The notes under the pieces: model-generated
Told to the model about the DNA's origin: nothing
The model's database searches: none
What the model saw: only the letters and a program-made list of their open reading frames with translations
Shown here: in pieces, positions 9,144-19,344 of the stretch
Layout: each line of letters opens with the position of its first letter
Position numbering within the stretch: position 1 is the stretch's first letter
NCBI GenBank assembly: GCA_041398905.1
Contig: JAWKTV010000006.1
Span: 62,001-126,000, forward strand
Length of the DNA: 64,000 bases
Source: JAWKTV01 sp041398905
GTDB lineage: Bacteria; Planctomycetota; Planctomycetia; Planctomycetales; Planctomycetaceae
Reading direction: 5' to 3'
Position numbers and translations under genes: made by a program

Positions 9144-10382
9144 ATGCGCGTTCTGCTGTTGCTCCAATGCTGCTTCGTGATTGTTCGACTTGGATCATCC
9201 GCCGCCCAGGCCGCTGACTGGCCCGGTTGGCGCGCGCCGGACGGGACGGGCATCGCAGCCGGGAGCGATCTGCCGTTGGCGAGCGGGTTGGCGGAGCAGG
9301 TCAAATGGCGGGCCGCGGTGCCGGGGCGCGGGCATGGTTCGGCGATCGTGGTCGGCGATCGAATCTATCTCGCCACCGCTGAACGCGAACGTGAAGCGAG
9401 GTCGCTGCTGTGTTTGGACCGCGCGAGCGGTGACGTCGTCTGGCATCGCGATGTCCATTTGGGAAAGCTGACCCCCTTCAAGAACGAGAAAGCGAGCGAC
9501 GCCTCCTCGACCCCGGCGTGCGACGGCGAACGGCTGTTCATCAACTTTTTGCACGACGGGGGGATGTACACCTCGGCTGTGTCGCTCGACGGCGAGTTGC
9601 TGTGGCAGACGCGTGTCTGCGACTACGTGGTGCATCAGGGATTCGGTTCGTCGCCGCGCGTGCATGGGCCGCTGGTGCTGGTGTCCGCCGACAACAAGCG
9701 TGGCGGCGCGGTCGCCGGGCTGCGTCGCGAGGATGGAACGATCATCTGGAAGCAGGACCGCCCCCAGAAGCCGAACTACGCTTCGCCCGTCGTCCACACG
9801 GTGTGCGGGCGCGAACAACTGCTGATGACCGGCTGCGACCTCGTTAGCAGCTTCGATCCGCTGACCGGAGACAAGCTCTGGGAGGTGGAAGGTGCAACCA
9901 CCGAGTGCGTCACCACAACCATCGTCGCGGGCGAACTGCTGTTCACCAGCGGCGGTTATCCGACCAATCACATCTCGGCGGTCCGCTGCGATGGCAGTGG
10001 CGAAGTCGCGTGGAAGAACGGAGTTCGGGTGTACGTCCCCTCGATGCTGACGCGCGGGAACGCGCTCTTCGCCGTCACCGACGCCGGCGTCGCCATGTGC
10101 TGGGACAGCCAGACCGGTGCCGAGTCGTGGAAGGGCCGACTGGGGGGCGGATTTTCGGCTTCGCCAGTGCTGGTGGGGGATCAGATTTGGGCGATCAATG
10201 AAGCGGGGGAGATGTTCGTCTTCCGCGCATCGCCAGAGCAGTTCGACCTCCTGGCCGATGGGAAGCTGGGAGATGAATGCTTCGCCACGCCGACGATTGT
10301 CGGCGGTGAGGTGTACGTGCGCGTCGCGCGCCGCGAAGGCGACCGTCGCGTTGAGAGCTTGATCCGCCTGGGTGCGAACTGA
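9144..10382 (+). CDS. Secreted PQQ-binding-like beta-propeller repeat protein
   Basis: The ATG at 9144 starts a signal peptide (MRVLLLLQCCFVIVRLGSSA..AQA, then ADWPGWRAPDGTG). The mature protein of about 390 residues is made of repeated blades such as LLCLDRASGDVVWHRD, LVSSFDPLTGDKLWEVEG and AMCWDSQTGAESWKG, the PQQ-like eight-blade pattern with the A-x-D-x-x-T/S-G-x-x-x-W motif. The family WPGWRGPxxxG...W opening is typical of the very numerous planctomycete outer proteins of this type. No PQQ-dehydrogenase catalytic residues are apparent, so it is more likely structural or a binding propeller in the periplasm than an alcohol dehydrogenase. The gene appears to be transcribed alone. Confidence 0.85.
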   Translation: MRVLLLLQCCFVIVRLGSSAAQAADWPGWRAPDGTGIAAGSDLPLASGLAEQVKWRAAVPGRGHGSAIVVGDRIYLATAEREREARSLLCLDRASGDVVWHRDVHLGKLTPFKNEKASDASSTPACDGERLFINFLHDGGMYTSAVSLDGELLWQTRVCDYVVHQGFGSSPRVHGPLVLVSADNKRGGAVAGLRREDGTIIWKQDRPQKPNYASPVVHTVCGREQLLMTGCDLVSSFDPLTGDKLWEVEGATTECVTTTIVAGELLFTSGGYPTNHISAVRCDGSGEVAWKNGVRVYVPSMLTRGNALFAVTDAGVAMCWDSQTGAESWKGRLGGGFSASPVLVGDQIWAINEAGEMFVFRASPEQFDLLADGKLGDECFATPTIVGGEVYVRVARREGDRRVESLIRLGAN

Positions 10383-11153
10383 CTCCGCGAACGTTAACGC
10401 AGGACCGACGACTACGATCGTCGAATCGGGGCGAGCCGGGTGAATCCGAAGATTCGGATGTTGCCCAACCGCATCACGCAGTCACGACGCGCGATCACCG
10501 TGACGCCGAGAGACGAAACGGCCCTGCGGACATGGACGCGATTTGACCGCATCCCCCCTGTGGTGTACGAATGGGGGTGCGACTCAGTCGTGCGGGACAT
10601 TCATGGAAAATCCAAACTCGCGATGGATTTTACGCCGGTTCCGCCGCAGCGCTGGTAGGATGTCGGCCGCAGGTTCGACAGCGGGTTACGACCCCACACA
10701 AACCCGTAAGAACAATCTCAGTAAAATGTTACAACACCGCCGGGGTCATCCTTGGTCATGAGATCTGGTCGGCAGTTGCACTGGTGGGGCCGATGGCTGG
10801 CTGACTTCGGCGCGGCGATATCAAGACCGTTCGATGTGGCGATTGCCGGAAACTCTCTCGCTTCCAACATTTTTGACGGTCAACAGTTGAATTCTGTTGC
10901 CATCTCCTGTTGGATGGAGCGTTCTGGCCCGTGTTGGCGTTGGAGGAAATGAACAGATCACAGTCGAGCCGACCGGCGGACCTGGTGTCCTGACCGGGGC
11001 AGGACTTGTGGTGAGGTCTGCCGACAGTCACTGCGGAGTGGGGACTGGAAGGCAACTGGCGACGAATGTGTCGCGGCAGGCGGGCATTGATTCAGAATTC
11101 GGAGGATCGAGACACGAAGTTCGATCCGCAACTACTACTCACAGGAGTCACAC
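10383..11153. other. Long intergenic region upstream of rpoD
   Basis: About 770 bases without a convincing gene. Besides the small inverted repeats just after the PQQ-type gene, there is an AT-rich stem at 10607-10614 pairing with 10624-10631. The part from about 10640 to 11140 has lower GC than the flanks and is the place where the rpoD promoter(s) and leader must lie, but I cannot pick a -35/-10 pair with confidence. The last bases hold CAGGAG, a good ribosome binding site for the GTG at 11154. Confidence 0.5.
10406..10459 (+). terminator. Two small inverted repeats after the PQQ-type gene
   Basis: Two adjacent perfect stems: 10406-10411 with 10418-10423 (6 bp, 6-base loop) and 10444-10450 with 10453-10459 (7 bp, almost no loop). 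They lie 24-80 bases after the stop at 10382. There is no T-run, so a role as a Rho-independent terminator is only a guess. Confidence 0.3.
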
Positions 11154-12855
<1,702 letters not shown>

Positions 12856-12911
12856 CTGACGACCTCCGACACGATTGAGCCGTCGCCCCTGCCTGCGGCG
12901 GACGATCCTTC

Positions 12912-12946
12912 AACGACCCGGCCCCGCTTGCGGCAGCCGGGTCGTT
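12912..12946 (+). terminator. Rho-independent-type terminator after rpoD
   Basis: An 11-bp perfect, GC-rich stem (12912-12922 with 12936-12946) encloses a 13-base loop and is followed by TGTTGGTTA, moderately T-rich. It lies about 55 bases after the rpoD stop on the same strand. Confidence 0.7.
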
Positions 12947-13486
12947 TGTTGGTTACTCCCGACCGTCCACTGACGAAGCGAGCATCATCGAGTGGGTGGC
13001 TTCGGCAAGGTCACCTCCCATGCGGTCCACATCGACCGGCCAATTCGGCTGGTCCCGGTGCCTGAGCCGATTCCGTCACATGGACACGCGTGCTCTTGCC
13101 TTCGGCAGAGGCGGCGTTGGTGGCCGCGGGGTCCGGCGAAAGTGGCAGCCAATGACGTCGCTCACGCACCCACTGGGGGGGGCCGCGGAGCGGTTCCGCC
13201 AATCTGCCCCCTGGCGCGTCGCGTGGATCGCCGGATCGACTCGCTGGCGCTTCGTGCTGGTAGTGGGACCACCGACCTGCAAGGGCTCCCGACCCGTGTT
13301 GGATAGTGGGTGCTTCCCCGGCCTTCATCGACCCGCCGGCCAGCTCGCGGTCGTCTGCGTCCCCTGCGATCGCGAGCAACCGGCGGTCGCTGTGGTCCTG
13401 ACGATCGATCTTGCGGCGTTTCGGCCGAGGTGCGACACTCCGCGTCCCTCCGCCTCCGTCTGGCCTTCTTCCGGCGACGGTTCACC
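12947..13486. other. Intergenic region with dispersed-repeat-like sequence
   Basis: About 540 bases without a credible gene. The stretch around 13238-13264 holds a GC-rich element described separately. The sequence around 13080-13160 is also unusually structured (mixed GGC/GCC runs) but I see no RNA family in it. Confidence 0.45.
13238..13264 (-). repeat. Short dispersed-repeat-like element (minus-strand core ACGAAGCGCCAGCGAGTC)
   Basis: Read on the minus strand one frame gives the peptide STKRQRVDP, which I recall as a recurrent spurious-ORF signature of a short intergenic element in planctomycete genomes. Only one clear copy is present in this window, so the repeat nature rests on memory rather than on comparison here. 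Confidence 0.4.
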
Positions 13487-14095
13487 GTGCCCGAATCGCG
13501 AACATCGTGGCGACCGATCGCCCTGCTGCTGATGCTGATCAGCAGTGGGCCGGGGATCGTCGGCTGCGCGCGACTGCCGGTGATTCGCGGCAACTCGGCA
13601 CCGATGCCCAACCCGCTGACCGTGCAGGCCGGCAACGATGAAGTGCTGTGGGAGCGAACCATCGACGTGCTCCACGAGTACCACTTTTCGATCGAACGCG
13701 AGAACCGCGTGGCCGGGGTGATCGAGACCGCCCCGCTGGTCGGCGCGAGCCTGCTGGAGCCGTGGCACAAGGACTCGGTCGGATTCGTCAGCCGACTCGA
13801 ATCGTCGTTGCAGTCGGTGCAGCGCAAGGTCGTCGTCACCTTCATTCCCGCCGATGGCGTCGGGGAGACGGGCCGATATCAGATTCTGATTCAGGTGTTC
13901 AAGGAGCGGGAGGACGTCCGCAGTGCCGAGGTCGTTTCGCCGGGTGGGGCGACCTTCCTCGAAAGCGATCCGCTGGCGATCAATCTCGATCCGACCGTCG
14001 CGCCGGCGGATGGCCGACAGATGATCCAACTCGGCCGCGACGCGGTGCTCGAACAGGCGCTGCTCGACAGCCTCCGCCGCGCCTTCTCGCGGTGA
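13487..14095 (+). CDS. Conserved hypothetical lipoprotein
   Basis: A 202-residue protein. The GTG at 13487 begins a lipoprotein signal: SWRPIALLLMLISSGPG, then the lipobox IVGC with Cys near residue 29. The mature part reads VLWERTIDVLHEYHFSIERENRVAGVIET and VVVTFIPADG..GRYQILIQVFKERE, a mixed alpha/beta domain that I have seen in planctomycete lipoproteins without known function. It ends in LEQALLDSLRRAFSR. It is probably anchored in a membrane facing the periplasm. The frame upstream of the GTG stays open but has no hydrophobic signal, so the GTG is the likelier start. The next gene is on the opposite strand and converges with it. Confidence 0.65.
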   Translation: MPESRTSWRPIALLLMLISSGPGIVGCARLPVIRGNSAPMPNPLTVQAGNDEVLWERTIDVLHEYHFSIERENRVAGVIETAPLVGASLLEPWHKDSVGFVSRLESSLQSVQRKVVVTFIPADGVGETGRYQILIQVFKEREDVRSAEVVSPGGATFLESDPLAINLDPTVAPADGRQMIQLGRDAVLEQALLDSLRRAFSR

Positions 14096-14162
14096 CGCTC
14101 GGAGTCACGACCGCGGTGATGTTCCTCGCGCCGGCGCGAACCGGGAGGTGTTCAGGTCCCGC

Positions 14163-15649
14163 TCACCGCAGCTTCGCGAGCAGTTCACTGCCGCAGCGGC
14201 GGATGGACTCAGAAGATGACACAGGTCGTCGGTGCTCGTCAGCGGATTCATCACCGTCGCTCGTAACGCCGGCACTCCGTCCAGCGTCGTCTGCACGAGG
14301 TAGCTGTCACCCGACTCGATCAGGACGCGTCTGATCTGCTGGTTGAACTGTCCGATCTCGACGGCTGGCCGGTGCCTCAACGCTTCAGGGACGTACCGGA
14401 AGCAGAGGATGTTGCACTGCGGTTCATGCAGAGTCACAAAGTCCGGCTGCGCGTTCAGCAGCGTCCAGAGTTCGCGGGCGCGGGAAAAGCAGCCATCGAC
14501 CAGGTCCGCGAACAGTTGCGGGCCGAACATGGACCACAGGCCCCACAGTCCGAATCCCGCGGCACGCTTGGTGCATTCCAGCGTCGCCACCCCGCTGTCG
14601 TATTCCGCTGTCCCCGCGGGCGTACTCGGATCGAACAGGTAGGCCGCCTCCTGATGAAACGTTGCCAGCCGGTGGGCCTTGTTGCGATAGAACACAAAGG
14701 CGCACAGCGCAGGGACGAACAGCAGCTTGTGTGCATCGCAGATGAAGCTGTCAGCCCGTTCGAGTCCAGCGAGCAGATGACGATGCGTATCGCTGAAGAC
14801 GGCCGCGCCGCCGTGCGCCGCGTCAACGTGCAGCCAGACCTGATGTCGCGCACAGACATCCGCGATCGCATCGATCGGATCGAACGCGCCGATCGGCGTC
14901 GCACACGCACAGGCGACCACCGCGACCACCGGCTGGCCAACACTGCGCAGGCTCGCGAGCAACTGGTCGAGCGCGACCGGGTTCATGCGGCGACGTTCAT
15001 CCAGCGGGACCTTGATGACCTGCCGCGTTCCCAGACCCAGAATGCCCGCCGAACGGACCACTCCGTAGTGCGCGTCGGCCTGCACGAGCAGCACGGGCGG
15101 ACGTCCCGGCCGCGCGGTTCCGTGCTCCCACGCTCCCGCCAGTGACACATTCCGGGCTGTCAACAGCGCCGTCAGGTTGGCGAGCGACCCGCCGTGAGTA
15201 ATCAGTCCGGCGAACTCACCGACCGGCAATCCGAAACGTTGCCCCAGCTCGAGTACCAGCGACTGCTCGACGGCACTGGCCCACGGCCCCATCTCGTAGA
15301 TCGCCATCACCTGATTAGTCACCGACCCGACAAGGTCGAACAGTGCCGCGACGGGCGACGACGCCGGCACCTGATGGCCGATGTACCGCGGATGATGCAG
15401 GTTCTGGCCATGCGCGGCATCGGAGACGGCGGCACGCAACCGATCAATCAGCTCGTCCGACGCGGGCTCGTGCAACCGCGCCGTTGCTGCGGCGATGTTT
15501 TGCGGCGGCGAACCCCAGTTCAGTACCGGTCCCACGCCGGTCGTCACCGTCCGCAGATGCTCGGCCAGCAGTTCGATAAGCTGGTGGCCATACTCACGCC
15601 AGCGGTCGGGCGAGTACGCGAGTTGAATACGTTCGATCGCGGCGGACAT
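14163..15649 (-). CDS. Group II pyridoxal-phosphate decarboxylase (amino-acid decarboxylase family)
   Basis: Resembles glutamate, diaminobutyrate and aromatic-amino-acid decarboxylases (PF00282). Visible landmarks are HPRYIGHQVPA near residue 85, ITHGGSLANLTALLTAR near 150, VWLHVDAAHGG (the Asp that binds the pyridine nitrogen) near 275, and SFICDAHKLLFVP, whose Lys forms the Schiff base. The substrate cannot be chosen from sequence alone; the family includes cytosolic enzymes for Glu, Dab, Trp, Tyr and cysteine sulfinate. The same frame stays open to 14105, but near 14210 the natural C-terminus SIRRCGSELLAKLR with a stop at 14163 lies in another frame, so I end the gene there and infer one indel. 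Length is then about 495 residues, usual for the family. Confidence 0.85.
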
Positions 15650-15875
15650 TGGGCGGAGTCGATCACCAGCGGTGCTGGAAGGTCATGACGAGTGAGTCGG
15701 TCGCCATCATAGTCAGTGCCCGCGTCTCAATCAGCGGTTGGCGGGCTGCATTGTCCACATCGGGGTGTCGCCGGCTGTGCTTGAGGCGGCGGGGTGGCTC
15801 GCCACGGCGGGGCCTTCCTCGTAACATCCCGGGATTCGTGTCGCTGCCCAATCACTCTCACGACTTCGCGCTCCG

Positions 15876-16919
15876 ATGCCGACGCTGACCATCTCCGGAA
15901 TCCAGGCCCTGGCGAAGCGGATTCTCGTTGCGGCAGGCGTACCCGCCGACAACGCCGATGTCGTCGCCACCGAGTTGGCCGACGCCAACCTCGTTGGGCA
16001 TGACAGCCACGGCATCATGCGGATCGTGCAGTACATCCAGATGATGGACGAAGGCTTCGTGCGTCCTGATGGTGAGTTCGAGGTCATTAGCGAGACGCCG
16101 GTGCTCGCGGTGGTCGATGGTCACTTCAACTTTGGCCAGGTAACCGCCACCCGGGGTCTCGACATCGCCATGTCCAAAGCCCGGGCCATGGGGACGGCGA
16201 CCGTGCTGATGCGGAACTGTAACCACGTTGGCCGGCTCGGCTCCTACACGCATCGGGCGGCCAACGAGGGTCTCATCGCGATGATGGCGGTCAACGCCCC
16301 CGGGCCGGGCGGGGTCGCCCCTTTCGGCGGGATCGAGCGGCGACTCGGCACGAACCCGATCAGTATCGCCGCCCCCGGCGAAAGCGAAGCACTCGTTCTC
16401 GACATGACCACCAGTGCGACCGCCGAAGGCAAACTCCGCGTGTCGCACCAGAAAGGCGAGTCCGTTCCGGAAGGTCTCATCATCGACGGCTTGGGGAATC
16501 CCTCAACCGATCCCGGCGCGTACTACACCAAGCCGTTCGGGTCGATTTTGCCACTGGGCGGCGCGATGCTGGGACACAAAGGGTTCGGACTGAGCGTCAT
16601 GATTGATGTCGTCTGCGGGATGCTCTCCAACAGCGGCATCGCCCGCACCGACCTGCCTCGCGGCGCGAACGGCGTCTGGTTGTATCTACTGGACATCGAG
16701 CAGTTCCTGCCGCGCGCCGAGTACGACGCCTGGATGCACAAGTACCAATCGTGGATCAAAGACTGCCCGCGGCTGCCGGGAGTCGATGAGATCCTGCTGC
16801 CCGGCGAGATCGAGTCCCGACGTGCCGCAGGTCGACGGGCCAACGGAGTCGAGATTCCGACCGAAACCTGGCGGCAGATTGGTGAGGTGGCGACGCGGCT
16901 CGGCGTGTCGATCGGCTGA
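15876..16919 (+). CDS. Ldh family NAD(P)-dependent oxidoreductase (malate/L-lactate/ureidoglycolate dehydrogenase type)
   Basis: A 347-residue protein of the PF02615 family, which differs in fold from ordinary lactate dehydrogenase and reduces or oxidises 2-hydroxy/2-keto acids with NAD(P). Landmarks: VATELADANLVGHDSHGIMRI near residue 35 (the conserved S-H-G), MGTATVLMRNCNHVGRLGSYT near 115 (the N-x-x-H-x-G-x-L-G motif), RRLGTNPISIAAP near 165, VLDMTTSATAEGK near 185, and GHKGFGLSVMIDVVCGMLS near 240. The start at 15876 (ATG) fits the family N-terminus. The exact substrate is open; the gene stands between a decarboxylase and a hydrolase, both on the other strand, which gives no pathway hint. 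Confidence 0.9.
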   Translation: MPTLTISGIQALAKRILVAAGVPADNADVVATELADANLVGHDSHGIMRIVQYIQMMDEGFVRPDGEFEVISETPVLAVVDGHFNFGQVTATRGLDIAMSKARAMGTATVLMRNCNHVGRLGSYTHRAANEGLIAMMAVNAPGPGGVAPFGGIERRLGTNPISIAAPGESEALVLDMTTSATAEGKLRVSHQKGESVPEGLIIDGLGNPSTDPGAYYTKPFGSILPLGGAMLGHKGFGLSVMIDVVCGMLSNSGIARTDLPRGANGVWLYLLDIEQFLPRAEYDAWMHKYQSWIKDCPRLPGVDEILLPGEIESRRAAGRRANGVEIPTETWRQIGEVATRLGVSIG

Positions 16920-16959
16920 ACGACCCTCGATGCATCGAGCATCGTCTCGGCCAGCCAAG

Positions 16960-17880
16960 TTATATGGGAGTCGCGGGTTCGCCAAGTCGGAGGTACTCGC
17001 CAATTCGTTGGATCGCCGCTCTCGCTTCCGGGACGACTCGCGCGAGCAGCGGCCAGACATGCCACAGCCCCGGCTGCTGTTCCAGCGACACCCGCACCCC
17101 GCGGCCAGCATTCGCTCGGCGAGCCGTAGCGCGTCGTCGAAGTAGAATCTCTCGGTGCCAACCTGGATCAGCACCGGAGGATAGCCATCGAAGCTGCTGA
17201 ACAGCGGGAGAGTTCTGGCAGGTCCAGCGCAGTGCCGTTGGCATAGACGTCGGCGCATTGTCGCGGGGTTTCGGAGGTGAGCATCACTTCCACGTCCGCA
17301 TTGGTGGCAATCGTGTTGGCACTCAGCGTCAGATCAACCCACGGCGACAGTAGCACCAATCGGTCGAGCGGCAGGCCTTCGCTCCGCAGCCGGTGGCAAA
17401 GCGCCAGCGACAGTCCCCGCCAGCGGAATCGCCCATCAACGCCACAGCTTGCCCGGCACACTCTGCGGTCAGTTGCCGCCACGCGGCATAGGCGTCATCG
17501 AGCGCGCGGGGTAGGGATGCCAGGCGCGGGCGATAATCGAGCAGGTACACCGGACGTTCGGCGGCAAGCGCCACCGGGCCGCCAGCTCGCCATGTGTATT
17601 CGTCCCCCCCCAGCAATAGCCTCCGCCATGCAGCATCAGCACCGCGGCGGGAACATGCGACTGCTGCTGAGGGCGATAGACGATCCCAGGCCGCTGCCCC
17701 AGCAGGACTTGCTCGGAAACCAAACCCCGCGGGGTGCTGCCCAGCCTGGCCCAGTTCGCGAGCGCCGCGCTGCTGACGAACCGTCTTCCTCGCCGCGAGT
17801 TGCCGCTTCATCACGGCTTTGAGCAGCCGGCGAATCAGACGCGGCGGACAGTCCGATTTTGGGTGACGGGTGGTTGTCAA
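16960..17880 (-). CDS. Alpha/beta hydrolase, HSL/carboxylesterase type (several frame breaks)
   Basis: Reading across frames gives one enzyme of about 305 residues: VSEQVLLGQRPGIVYRP, then VLMLHGGGYCWGG (the HGGG oxyanion motif of hormone-sensitive-lipase-like hydrolases), then LDDAYAAWRQL, VALMGDSAGG (nucleophile Ser in GDSAGG), LPLDRLVLLSPWVDLT, FDGYPPVLIQVGTERFYFDDALRLAERM (with the acidic residue) and QPGLWHVWPLLARVVPEARAAI, with the catalytic His in L-W-H-V. At least four indels, near 17250, 17440, 17560 and 17720, separate these pieces. The active-site set is complete, so I think the gene is real and the breaks are sequence errors. The substrate is likely a short-chain ester. Start near 17880 is uncertain; a Met at 17811 is an alternative. 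Confidence 0.75.
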
Positions 17881-17892
17881 GGTGCTGTGGAT

Positions 17893-19134
17893 TCACTGGA
17901 CAGACTGGTGGTGGTGAACCGGCGAGGTATGTGATGGAGGACGAACGTCGGCAGTCAGCGCAATCTGCAAATGTCGCGACTCAGGATGCGTGGTCTTGAG
18001 CGTCAGCCGCTTCTCCAGCGGGCCGGGCTGATCGGGGCGCAGCGTGACCTCGATCCAGACGCGGGAACGAGGTGCGTCATCGAGGATGCGCAGGTCGTAG
18101 ACAGGATCGGCAGTCGCCGCCTCAACCTGAAAAGCGAGATCGTCAGCGGACGAGATCAGCACGCGTCGCGTGCGGGTTGCGCCAATCGCGATTGGACCAA
18201 ACGGCAACTTCCGCGGTGCTCGCAGGCCGGTCGTGCTTTGCGCCAGCAGCGTGACCGCGAGCGGCTGCTGCTCGCCGGTCTCGCCGGGCGGTCGCACGCG
18301 CAGGGCAAGCCGGGCTGAGCCTCCGAAGTCGGCTGGCGGGGTATACTCGATGCGCGACTCCCACTCTCTTCGCCACAGGCCGGGCGCGACCTCAAGCTCT
18401 TCCGTGAGTCGCCAATCGTCCCAGCGGACCTCCGGCAAGTTGTCGACCGCAGTCGGATCACCTTCTGCATCAGTCCGCCCGCGGGTCGTCCGCCGCAGCC
18501 GCACCGGGCCCGACTGGGCGGCCGCCCCCTCCCGCACGTCCACGGTGACGACCTCCGGCAGCAACTCCACATCGGCCAAAGCGGCGATCGTCAATTGCAT
18601 TGGCAGCAGCCGTTCCGCGTCGTCCTGCAGCCAGGCGAGCGTCGCCTGATAGCTGCTTTCACCGGCGGAATCGGGCGGGTGGATCGCGAACGCAACGGAT
18701 GCCCGTTCGCCGGCCGGCACGGTGAAGATGTCGCCCCGCACGAGCGGCCGACCGTCGTGAAGCAACTGATAGCACGAACAGCCGGAACTTTCGAATCGAA
18801 TTCGGGCCGGCTCCGTCGTCGCGTTGAGAATGGTGTACGCGGGATTGATTCGATCGCGGATGATCTCCGGCTGACGGAATTCGCTCACCAGCAGGGGAGG
18901 CTCCTGTCGGTCGGGATTCTCAATCGTCACCAGCGGCGAAGGCTCAGCGCAGCCGTGAGAGGCGACGGCGACGATCAATGCGGTGACCAACCGCAGTCCC
19001 GGCGGCCAGAGCTGGCGCCGCACCCGCCCAGGGCGGCCTAGTCGCTGAGCGCCCAGGCCGGCGCGGTCGCGAGAATCCGCAGCACTGGCAGGGTCCGTCA
19101 AACTCGCTCCCATCGTTCGGGCTGCGCGGGACAT
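17893..19134 (-). CDS. DUF1573-like lipoprotein
   Basis: A 413-residue protein whose N-terminal region has a positively charged stretch, a hydrophobic core (LRLVTALIVAVA) and the lipobox-like SHGC near residue 60. The mature part opens with a beta-rich region, TILNATTEPARIRFESSGCSCYQLL, the C-x-C that marks DUF1573-type Ig-like domains, followed by VPAGERASVAFAIHPP. A second similar domain near the end reads PFGPIAIGATRTRRVLIS and LKTTHPESRHLQIALTADV. Such proteins are common in planctomycetes and are thought to be periplasmic; no enzyme activity is known. The frame is intact. The leader before the lipobox is longer than usual, so the true start may be inside the annotated one (for instance the Met at 19113). 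Confidence 0.6.
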   Translation of the reverse strand: MSRAARTMGASLTDPASAADSRDRAGLGAQRLGRPGRVRRQLWPPGLRLVTALIVAVASHGCAEPSPLVTIENPDRQEPPLLVSEFRQPEIIRDRINPAYTILNATTEPARIRFESSGCSCYQLLHDGRPLVRGDIFTVPAGERASVAFAIHPPDSAGESSYQATLAWLQDDAERLLPMQLTIAALADVELLPEVVTVDVREGAAAQSGPVRLRRTTRGRTDAEGDPTAVDNLPEVRWDDWRLTEELEVAPGLWRREWESRIEYTPPADFGGSARLALRVRPPGETGEQQPLAVTLLAQSTTGLRAPRKLPFGPIAIGATRTRRVLISSADDLAFQVEAATADPVYDLRILDDAPRSRVWIEVTLRPDQPGPLEKRLTLKTTHPESRHLQIALTADVRPPSHTSPVHHHQSVQ

Positions 19135-19344
19135 TCGTTGTAATCGGAACGGTCTTCGGGGTATCGATCCTGCAGTTTATACCGCCTGCCCCGACTGCAC
19201 GACATTGAATTGTGACGTTTGCAACAACCACGACACCTTGGAACGATCAGGTTCGTGCGGACCGGTGGGGACGACGATACCAACAGCAGGGTCTGAGCCG
19301 GCCAACAGGATGGATGGCTGTGCAGCTCCACGGATGGAACCGAG

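Noticed and set aside
10607..10631. AT-rich hairpin as a terminator
   Set aside because: An 8-bp stem of mostly A/T pairs with a 9-base loop, far (225 bases) from the preceding stop and without a T-run; it may be chance.
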